Source: Podospora bellae-mahoneyi
Taxonomy: Eukaryota > Ascomycota > Sordariomycetes > Sordariales > Podosporaceae
Reading direction: 5' to 3'
Assembly (NCBI RefSeq): GCF_035222275.1
Contig: NC_085881.1
Coordinates: 4,588,001-4,652,000, forward strand
DNA length: 64,000 nucleotides
The notes beneath the pieces are model-generated. The model searched no databases. It was not told the origin of the DNA and worked only from the letters and a program-made list of their open reading frames with translations. Shown piece by piece: positions 1-7,900 of this stretch; positions within the stretch are counted from its first letter, which is position 1; each line of letters starts with the position of its first letter. The position numbers and the translations under genes were made by a program.

Positions 1-300
1 CTGCTGGAGATGCAAAAGATAGCGGCTGAGAACCTGGCGGCAGAAGCGGCGCAGTTGGCGGCTGCACATGCCGAGCTGGGAGACATCACCGGCAACGACG
101 AGGACGGCGGGGATCAAGAAGGGGATGGGGTTCCACCTCCTGCGCCGGCGCCGCCGTCTACAATGACGCCACATAACTTGGTGCGGTCGCTTGTGGGCGG
201 GGTGCCGATGCAGAGGAGTGATGATGGGGATAATGCTGGGCCTGTTCCGCTGCCGAGGCCGTTGAGCGCGGCGAGTAGTACCGGGTCTTCGGGGCAGTGA
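1..300 (+). CDS. C-terminal part of an unrecognised protein (5' end outside window)
   Basis: The frame is open from the first base and ends with TGA after 99 codons. The first 30 or so residues are Ala/Glu/Leu rich with a heptad-like pattern, so they probably end a coiled coil. They are followed by an acidic Asp/Glu/Gly patch, a Pro/Ala stretch and a Ser/Pro-rich tail. No domain is recognisable. The low-complexity tail is typical of the disordered end of fungal regulatory proteins, but this is inference. Codon use is GC-rich like the neighbours, which supports real coding. The gene start, size and function cannot be judged from this window. Confidence 0.6.
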   Translation: MLEMQKIAAENLAAEAAQLAAAHAELGDITGNDEDGGDQEGDGVPPPAPAPPSTMTPHNLVRSLVGGVPMQRSDDGDNAGPVPLPRPLSAASSTGSSGQ

Positions 301-1164
301 GTGTTTGCAGTTGATGTTGGAGGGGAGTAAGGGGCGGATAGCATGTATAATTCCGTAAGATTGATCAGCGTGCCTTTTGATACCACCAAAACAGAGTTTA
401 TCGCACCATATATAATAGCAAGAAAAGCTGTTTAATGCTTACTTGCACTGCAACTTTTTTGTGCTTCAGAAACATCTTGACCGCCAGCAGAGAAGCAGGT
501 CCTGGCCAGAATACAAATATGTTCACAGACTTGTCCAAGCTCCAAATATGTCTGAGAGAGGTATGCATTGCTACTTTTTATGCTTTGCACGGCCAGTTCT
601 CAGTATCTTCGCACCGCATTACGAGAGAATATCTTTAAGAATACAGCATAACCATCCGTTAGAGTGAATTCGTGAAAGACTGGGACAAGGAAGCGTCAAA
701 ACAGATAGTTCTCACCCACTGGCTTTCATCCGAGTTGTTGGGTCAGAGGTAAGAGTCGACAGGGGCTTGTTTACTTTACCCCTGAGTGGGGCTAGCGCCT
801 CTCGACGTTGGCTCGAACTTTTTGTTTTTGGATGGAGCTACATTTTTTGCATAGCCAGCAAGAGTCATGTATCGATTCAGAGTTTGTTGGTAGTATTTCG
901 CATCGTTTCCTACATGCATCGAGGAACGGGTCGTATTTTGTCGTCTTACATATCCACAGACGGCACTGCAAGCACTTTGAAGTGCTCAATCGGCATCCGC
1001 AACCGAGTAATTGATAGCACATCAAATTTGTTCCTAAACGTGTCCAAAGAAAAATGGAAATACAAAATTGCCGGTACCGTTTTTTATACCTAGGTATCCC
1101 TCATAGAGAAAAAAGAATCAAGCCGTTATCGCAAACACCCCTCAAAATAAACGTATCCCACAGT
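301..1164. other. Intergenic, convergent 3' ends
   Basis: This stretch lies between the 3' end of the left-edge gene and the 3' end of the peroxiredoxin gene on the other strand. It is AT-richer than the flanking coding sequence. Short open frames occur on both strands but have no coding bias or recognisable content. I see no RNA gene or mobile element. Confidence 0.6.
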
Positions 1165-2112
1165 TTACTCCTTCTTTTCCTCTTCCTTCTTCTCGTCTTC
1201 CTCCTTCTTCTCCAACTCCTCTTCCTTCTCCTCCTCGACCACCGCCGCCGCTGCCGCCGCCTCCTTCTTCTCTTCTGCCCTCTCCTCATCTTTCTTCCCC
1301 TCTTCTACCACTACCTCCTCCTCCTCCCCATTTCCCCCCTTCTTCTCCTCCCCATTCTCCCCCTTTTCTTCCCCATTCAACCCCTCGACAATCTCCCTCA
1401 CAACCTTGACCGTCCCCTCGGGGCTCCCCGCCTGCGCAGCAAGCACCTTCCCCGCCTTATCAAGAACAAACACCCCCCTCGTCGTCCCCTTGGGCGCCTT
1501 CTTCAGCCCAATCGCCCCAATCAGCGTCGCGCCGGGGTCACAGAGCAGCTCATACGGCAGCTTTTGCTTCTCCTTGAACGTGGTGTTCGCCTTGGGCGAA
1601 TCAGTCGACAAGCCATAAATGTCAAACCCGGACTCGGTCGCCAGGGCGGTGTACTCGTCGCGGAACATGCAGGCTTGGCGGGTGCCTTTATTTTTCGCAT
1701 CGTTACATCAGCAATCCATCATTGATATTGGGAAGGGGGGTTTTGGGAACACAAGAAACTCACAGCCAGGAGTGGAAGCCTTGGGGTAAGTAAACAGCAC
1801 GACTCCCTTCTTTGACTTTTCCGCCAGCGCGGCGAGGGTGGTGGAGTCGCCGGTTTGGAGGGCGATCTCCCCCCCGAAACCATCAAGAGTGATTACATCA
1901 CCGACAGCAGGCTTCTCGGCAGAGGCGGCCGCAGCGCCATTGGTGAAAGTGGCCGCTTCGGCGACCTTGGTGACGGTTTCCTTCACCGCGTCTTTCACCT
2001 TTGCCGCGGCCGTCTTCTTGGGGGCAGCGGCCTTCTTGGTAGCGGTGGCCCTTTTGGCGGGAGGCTCAGGGGGAGGAGGGGGAGCTTTGCGCTTGCGGAG
2101 TTCGACGGGCAT
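1165..2112 (-). CDS. Peroxiredoxin Q/BCP type, probable nuclear thiol peroxidase (Dot5-like)
   Basis: Two exons (2112-1764 and 1685-1165) give 289 residues. The intron of 78 nt has a GTGAGT donor and is placed so that it restores the catalytic motif YPKASTPGC followed by TRQAC. The first Cys is the peroxidatic residue. The second, five residues on, is the resolving Cys of atypical 2-Cys enzymes of the BCP/PrxQ group. Such enzymes reduce hydrogen and alkyl peroxides with thioredoxin as donor. The N-terminal ~75 residues are Lys/Ala/Pro rich with KKAAAPKK-like stretches that resemble a nuclear localisation signal, as in yeast Dot5. After the thioredoxin fold (about residues 85-225) there is a Glu/Lys-rich low-complexity tail of roughly 70 residues that is not part of the enzyme family core. 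The assignment to the peroxiredoxin family is firm. The nuclear role is inferred from the family and the basic N-terminus. Confidence 0.9.
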
Positions 2113-3441
2113 TTTTGATGGTTGTGTGATGAGATATCAATATTGATTGGGGGTTGGAGACTGGAGGTAGAGAGAAAGAGTTGGGGGTCGCGGAGGTTAT
2201 GCGACTGGGATGGATTGCAGGTTACAATAGTAAGTGGTTTGGGGAAAGGAGAAAGCCAAAGAGAAAAAAGAAAAAAAGAAGGGGAGAAACCAGAGAAGAA
2301 AAAGAAGAGACGTCGTCGGGGGGAGGTTGCTGTTGCGCAAGCGTGCTGGCCAATCACGTTGCGCGGTGCAGCCCGGGTCAGGGGTGCGAGTGTCAAGGTC
2401 AAGGTGTGTGTGCGATATGCGATGGAGCATAGACAAAGGCGAGAAAATGGAGCTTGTTTTCTGCGCGCGCGCACGCTCTGGAGAATGCGCCCGCCGCCAC
2501 ACACGAGGGACAGGGCAATTCGGACGGGAGGAGCTTTGCTGCAAAACTCGGGGATGAATTGCCCGTCCCCGCGTTGCATGTAGAGGGGAGATGGGATGGG
2601 ATGGAGGGTTCCAGTATGTTGCAGACGCAGACCGAGACCGGGAAGGAAAAGCAAAGGCAAACTATTATCTGAAAGATCAAGTTATTATGATGATGAATGA
2701 GTACTATGGCACGCCCGTCTGAGGCACGAGTCCCGTCTCTGCAACACACAGACAGAAAGGGAAAAGATCTCGATCGGACCGGCCCTACATACAAAATCCA
2801 GCGCACTCCTTGTGCAACGAGAGGGGGCTGGCTGGCTGTTACGTCGAGGGGAGCTTTTGAAATCAGGCGCAATATTCGGCACCCGCCTTTCTCTTCTTTC
2901 TCTCTCTTCAAGTTAGTGCCGTTAGCCATAAAAATTCAATAGGGTAACAGCATTGACTTTGAAAAAACCCAAGCAGTCAGGTGATGGAATGGTGCAATCT
3001 CGCTCCTCGTCGCAAAGGGTGATCGCGGAGTGGGTTGAGGTTTTGTGAGGAGCCAGGCCAGAGGAGTTCGGTGGTAGGAGGTGGTCCGTGAGATGGATGG
3101 ATCGCTCCTCAGTCCGTTTCCCCAAGAACGTGGTTCTCCAAGTGCCAAGTGCTGGCCCAGGCCAACTTTGTCCGTTTGCGACCCAGCGCCAGTGGAGCTG
3201 CCCGGTCCAGATTCTCCAATTGAAGGCTCGGCATTCTTCACCTTCTTGAACCCGGCTAAACTGCGGGCTCTTTGACATGCTAAGAGCTAAGCAAGCCAAC
3301 GCCAAGACCGCAGCAACTGGGAGCATCATCGTGTGTGTGTGAGAGGCAGGCTGGTTGTTGGCAGCAGCGAAGTCCCCATCTTTGAATCTCTGAATATCTT
3401 CAAGTGGTAAAACCCCACCACAGAACCCCCCAACCGCCAAA
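2113..3441. promoter_or_regulatory. Divergent intergenic region, peroxiredoxin / complex I subunit
   Basis: This 1.3-kb stretch contains both promoters. It holds a purine-rich tract near 2245-2315 (A/G on the plus strand) and otherwise mixed sequence. A run of pyrimidine-rich sequence directly precedes the ATG at 3442, as is common upstream of fungal housekeeping genes. Open frames crossing the region are long only because of the purine bias. I see no further gene. Confidence 0.4.
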
Positions 3442-4088
3442 ATGGCCTCCAAAGCGGTAGCAAAGGCTGCGGCCGGCACTGTCCAAAAGATCAGCACCGT
3501 ATGTTTTCAATTGCTTACCTAGTCTCGTAGAATTGCCTCTTGTCGTACTGATACTTCCCCATCCAGAAATACACCGTCCAGTCCACCGGCCTCTGGGAGA
3601 AGCTCCGCGCCTCCCTCTCCCTCGACGCCAACCGCTCCAATGGCGTCCCCCTCAACCCCTACAACCGCTTCCCCGCCCCCGGCCAGAACGACCCCCTCAA
3701 GTACGACGACCCCGTCACCCTCCCGGCCGGCGACCTCGCCGACAACCCGTACTGGAAGCGCGACGCCCGCCGCAACTACCCCCGTCTCTCTGTCGTCTCC
3801 CAGGCCGAGCAGGTTGCTCTCCTGACCGTCGGCTCCGCTGCCGCCCCCCGTGTCGAGCTCATTGGCGAGGAGGGATCCAAGGCTCTGGTTGCCGCCCAGG
3901 AGCAGGGCAAGCAGGCTGGTCTGGCCAACTATATCGAGTCTGCCGGTGTCGAGGCTGCGAAGAGGGTGCTGGAGGCCACTGGTGGCCTGCCACCTCTGCC
4001 GAGCGGGACGACGATGAGCAATGCCGAGGGGAAGTGGGATGTGCACAAGTACAAGTTGGAAGAGGAGCAGAGCTATGGGGAGGAGTAG
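3442..4088 (+). CDS. Mitochondrial complex I accessory subunit, fungal 21.3 kDa type
   Basis: Two exons (3442-3498 and 3567-4088) give 192 residues. The 68-nt intron has a GTATGT donor and splices in phase 0. The protein starts MASKAVAKAAAG and continues with KYTVQSTGLWEK, then NRSNGVPLNPYNR, LPAGDLADNPYWKRD and a C-terminal KWDVHKYKLEEEQSY. From memory this pattern matches the Neurospora NADH:ubiquinone oxidoreductase 21.3 kDa subunit (NUO21.3a, Yarrowia NUZM). That protein is an accessory subunit of the inner-membrane respiratory complex and has no catalytic residues of its own. The Ala/Lys-rich N-terminus fits import into mitochondria. The family match comes from recalled sequence, not a search, so the exact subunit number is less sure than the complex I assignment. 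Confidence 0.7.
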
Positions 4089-4369
4089 GTCTTTTCTCTT
4101 TTTATTTCTTTCTCCTATGAAAGAGATGTGCTAACGAATCACAGCTACCCCTGCAGAACCTTTGCCTAAGGTTGGTCGTTTAGAGAAAGGAGAAAGAAAG
4201 AGATCACCGAGAAGCTGTACATAAGACCTGCAAATAGAGGCGGTATAGACAGACGGGGCATGCTGGCTTTGAGACGCGTTTTTCATTTGTTGCTTTCATT
4301 CATGAGATTATGTGCGTGGATGAGTGTATACGTGGGTGTCTATCTACAGCTTCCCTTTCCTCACCACAT

Positions 4370-4909
4370 TCAAACAGTGACCCCCTTACTTGCTGTTTCT
4401 GCCTCCTCCCCTCCGCTTGCTTTCTCCCCGACCATCCTCTCGATAATCTTCGCTTTCCCCTGGCCCCTCTTTATCCTATCATCAAAATCATTCACCGCCT
4501 CGTCTGTGTTCTCCATGGACAAGCTTTCCGTCTCAACCAGGGCATACAGTGTGGTGATGTGCTTCTCTAGCCTGGGGTTCTTGGATAGTGGTGGGAGGTC
4601 TTTCTTTTCTGTCTCGGTCTCTGTTGGCACAACTGGTTCTGATGACGCCGGTAGTGATTTTGACGGTGGCGAAGAAGAACGGTTGGGCAGTCGATTGGCC
4701 CAGACTAACGCCCTTCCGTACAACCTTCCCGCTTCGAGGAATTTCTGGTAGCCCTTTTCCAGACCCAGCTGTCTTCCCTCGGTGCGACCGGCGAGGACTC
4801 CATCGGCGGCGCCTTGGTTGTAACCTTCGGTGTAGAACTGGGTTTCGAGGTGGAGGAGGGAGTCGAAGGGGTCTTCTGCGGAGTTTATGGTTTGGTGATT
4901 TGACGCCAT
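4370..4909 (-). CDS. LTO1: LTO1 (Yae1-domain protein, ABCE1/Rli1 Fe-S maturation adaptor)
   Basis: A single exon encodes 179 residues. Residues ~20-60 carry the family hallmark, a deca-GX3 helix array: Gly recurs every fourth residue through FYTEGYNQGAADGVLAGRT and on into the next segment. In yeast, Lto1 pairs with Yae1 and links the ABC protein Rli1/ABCE1 to the cytosolic Fe-S assembly machinery, so it serves ribosome biogenesis and recycling. The rest is a low-complexity Ser/Pro/Glu linker and a charged C-terminal helix. The protein ends in GVTV. The C-terminal Trp that recruits the targeting complex in yeast Lto1 is not visible in this model. The 3' end faces the complex I gene, 281 bp away. 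Confidence 0.85.
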   Translation of the reverse strand: MASNHQTINSAEDPFDSLLHLETQFYTEGYNQGAADGVLAGRTEGRQLGLEKGYQKFLEAGRLYGRALVWANRLPNRSSSPPSKSLPASSEPVVPTETETEKKDLPPLSKNPRLEKHITTLYALVETESLSMENTDEAVNDFDDRIKRGQGKAKIIERMVGEKASGGEEAETASKGVTV

Positions 4910-5404
4910 GGTTTTTATGTGTGAGTGGGAGGGTATAGAATTATGGGATAACTGTGTAAGATATGGTCAAGAATGACTGTGAGTGAGTGAGTGAGTGAGT
5001 GAGTGAGTGAGCGAGTGAGTGAGCGGCTTGATAGGCAAGTAACTATGGCGGGGTGAGCCGAGTTCAAAGAGCCGGCCGGAGCGAGCGAACGAGCGCGGGG
5101 CAAATTTTGGCCCCGCAGTGAGACGTTTTGGTTGTGTAAGCCGAGCTTCCAGGTTGAGAGCTCATCCTGGACGGTGTCAGCTTCATTTTTGTTTTTATGC
5201 TTTCTTTCTCCAAACCAGTTTCTCATATTGAAGTAAGAGTTTGGGCTGGAAGCATTTAGCATGAGCCACCTCGTTTTGCTGAGAACTCAGCTCACCATAG
5301 ACAATAAATTCAGCTCAACTCGATAGCATCCGGGCTTGTCTCTAATGATACCTATATCATCTCTCAAATATACAAACCATGAACTCTATGTATGAGTGTC
5401 CCCC
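4910..5404. other. Intergenic with (GAGT)n microsatellite
   Basis: This is the upstream region of LTO1 and the 3' flank of the dehydrogenase. A tetranucleotide repeat of about eleven GAGT units with one or two variants lies at about 4979-5024, only 70 bp upstream of the LTO1 start codon. The rest is unremarkable. Confidence 0.7.
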
Positions 5405-6287
5405 CTAATGAAGCATAACCATCCCTCCATTAGCACTAACAACCTGTCCCGTAATCCACCCCGCCTCCGTCCCACACAGCATCCCAACCACACCCGCAAT
5501 CTCCCCCGTCCTCGCCGCCCTCGTCCCGTCCGGCAGACTCTCATCCTTCACATCCCCCTCCTGCGCTTTCATCAACGGAGTGTGCTTGATCCAACCCTCA
5601 ATCCCCTCCAGGAAAACCTCTGCATTACTCGCGTACATCGGCCCCTCCACCGGACCAGGGTTCACTGCGTTCACCGTGGCATTCTGCGCCAACTCCCGCG
5701 ACCACGTCCGTGTCATTGCTTCCAACGCAGCCTTGGTCCCGCCGTAGACAGACTGGGTGACGAACCCGGTAGAGGAGGAGACGGAAGAGATGTTGACTAT
5801 CCTGCCTGATCTATCCTTGGGGAGGTAAGGCTGGGCGGCTTGGACGAGAAGGAGAGGACCCAAAACGTTGACGCGGTAAGTGGCTTCGAATTGGGGGATT
5901 GTGACGTCGGGGAGGAGGGCGTTTTGGGCTATGCCGGCGTTGTTGATGATGATGTCTATTTGGAAGGTGTTGTCTGAAGAGAAAGCAGATTTGACATCTT
6001 GAACAAGTTTGGCGGGACCTTCCGGGCTGCCAATGTCTGCTTGGATGGGAACGACTTTAATGTTGTGGGAGGAGGTGAGCTGGGCGGCGAGGTCGTTCGC
6101 GATGGAGGTAGAGGAGGGGGAGGTGTAGTTGAGGGCTATGTTGCAGCCTTTGGAGGCGAGGTTTTCGGCTATGGCTGCGCCAATGCCTCGTGATTGTTAG
6201 CATAGTGGTGAGAAGGGACGGTTAGGGACACATACCTCGCGATGAGCCGGTTATCATGGCGAGTTTGCCTTCGAGAGGGCGAGACAT
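5405..6287 (-). CDS. Short-chain dehydrogenase/reductase (classical SDR)
   Basis: Two exons (6287-6236 and 6186-5405) give 277 residues. The 49-nt intron splits the cofactor loop, and splicing yields TGSSRGIG, the Rossmann TGxxxGxG motif. Further on are NNAG (structural motif after beta-4), a catalytic Ser in the NISSVSSS segment and YGGTK, the YxxxK active-site pair. Length and motif spacing fit classical NAD(P)H-dependent SDRs, most like 3-oxoacyl-ACP reductase/FabG-type enzymes. The cofactor loop after beta-2 (ALNYTS) is not decisive, though its lack of an acidic residue leans towards NADP(H). The substrate cannot be read from sequence. There is no biosynthetic cluster around it, so a stand-alone metabolic or detoxification role is the plain guess. 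Confidence 0.85.
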
Positions 6288-6758
6288 GTTCCTGGTGATA
6301 TCAATGCTATACAAAACTAACACAGATGAGAGAGAGCTCTTTGGACGTGGACAGGGAAGAAAGTAAAATCAATTTGAGGAGATAGCTTCATATATACATA
6401 ACAGAGCCGCGTAACCCCCCACGGAATGACAATGCCCTTGATGTATAAGTTGGACATGCCCCGCATCTGGCGATGTCGGTCGAGGTCCATCCGGGGAAGC
6501 TCTTTACCCTGGGAAGCTGCCCCGCTATTTGCGCGGCTACAGCGCCCACCCCACATGGCTTTCAGCGGGAAGTCCCACCCATTGGCGGCGTTGAATTTCA
6601 CCTTGGCCGTCTTGTCAGAAGAGCCCCACCAAACGGCCGTCCCGTCCAGCGTTCAATTCACGCCGCCCGCATCACGCCGAAGCTTGCCGACTACGAAGCT
6701 TTCGATTATTTAGCTATACCGTACATACAAGGCCCGAACAAGTTCAGCTCAAGACACA
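6288..6758. promoter_or_regulatory. Divergent promoter region, SDR / NAA10
   Basis: This 471-bp region separates two start codons that point away from each other, so it must hold both promoters. A TATA-like AGCTATACCG lies about 45 bp before the NAA10 ATG. No other structure is evident. Confidence 0.4.
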
Positions 6759-7520
6759 ATGGACATCCGCCTCCTCCGCCCCTCCGACATCCCCCTCATC
6801 CAGCACGCCAACCTCGAGAACCTCCCCGAGAACTACTTCCTCAAGTACTACCTCTACCATGCCCTCTCCTGGCCCCAGCTCTCCTTCGTGGCAGTCGACG
6901 TCTCCCGCCCCGCAAAGACCCCCTATGACTACCCCAAGATCGTCGGCTATGTCCTCGCCAAAATGGAAGAAGAGCCCACGGACGGCGTCCAGCACGGCCA
7001 CATCACCTCCCTCAGCGTGATGCGCACCCACCGGAGGCTGGGTATCGCGGAAAAACTCATGAGACAGAGCCGTATGTTCCCCCCTTTTACCCCCCCATTC
7101 AAATTACAGTGTATTGATGGGTGAACAGAACAAGCAATGGTGGAAGCCTTCAACGCCCGTTACGTCTCCCTCCACGTCCGCGTCTCCAACCAAGCCGCCA
7201 TCCACCTCTACCGCAACACGCTCAAGTTCGAGACGGAAAAGACGGAGCCAAAGTACTACGCCGACGGGGAGGACGCGTTCTGCATGAAGCTTGATCTGGA
7301 CTTTATCAAGCAGCAGATTTTGGAGGCGGAGAAGGCCGAGGATGAGCAAGACAAGAAAAAGAACAATGGCTCGGAAGAGAAGACGAAAGAAGACCAGGAC
7401 GAGGGCGAGCCGGTGGGGGATGTGGGTAGGGATCCGGAACAGGACAAGAAGGTCAAGGTCAAGGTTGGGAGGGGGTTAGGGGTAGGGGAGTTGGTGGAGA
7501 GGGACGAGAGTAAACATTAG
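6759..7520 (+). CDS. NAA10: N-alpha-acetyltransferase NatA catalytic subunit NAA10/ARD1
   Basis: Two exons (6759-7071 and 7129-7520) give 234 residues. The 57-nt intron has a GTATGT donor, and splicing gives [20 protein letters not shown], matching the human and yeast proteins in this stretch. The GNAT fold covers residues 1-155. Visible landmarks are the N-terminal [12 protein letters not shown], the acetyl-CoA binding loop RRLGIA (R/QxxGxG/A type) and the [15 protein letters not shown] segment. NatA acetylates the N-termini of nascent chains after Met removal, on the ribosome, with NAA15 as the anchoring partner. The last ~75 residues are a Glu/Lys/Asp-rich disordered tail, variable in this family. 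Identity is very secure. Confidence 0.95.
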
Positions 7521-7900
7521 TTTTGCAAATGTTTGTGGTGTTTTAAAAAGGGATGTTTAGATACGTGGGTTCTGTTTTGTCCTTGGTTGAGCGTTTAGAA
7601 ACGTGGGCAAGGGTGGGGCGGGATACAAAAAGTCTACCGGTCAGGTGCGTTTTGATGTGATATGGGTGGGTGATGTTGGTTTGTGATTAGGCATGAGTGG
7701 AAAAGGGGCTTGAACAGGTAAACATTGTTTGTCGATATCAAAGCTAACACAAAGCGGACGGTATAAACAGGGGGTTATGGAGCTTACTAATGTCTCATTA
7801 TTTAACGCTACCTACCGCAAATTCCAACACAAGACGGCCGCTAAGATCTGATGAAACCATGTTTTCGTGACTGTCATGAACTCACACAAACCCTCACCTC
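7521..7900. other. Convergent intergenic region
   Basis: This 380-bp stretch lies between the 3' ends of NAA10 and the large unknown gene. It should hold both polyadenylation regions. No gene or repeat is seen. Confidence 0.5.

Noticed and set aside
1054-1725. Long Leu/Pro-rich plus-strand open frame
   Set aside because: It is the reverse of the Glu/Lys-rich peroxiredoxin tail; the composition of the real gene produces it.
3533-4120. Pro/Arg-rich open frame over the complex I gene
   Set aside because: It lies in another phase of the second exon; the spliced frame gives a recognisable protein.
6181-6215. tRNA-like stretch TTAGCATAGTGG
   Set aside because: It lies in the SDR intron and has no matching acceptor stem or T arm.
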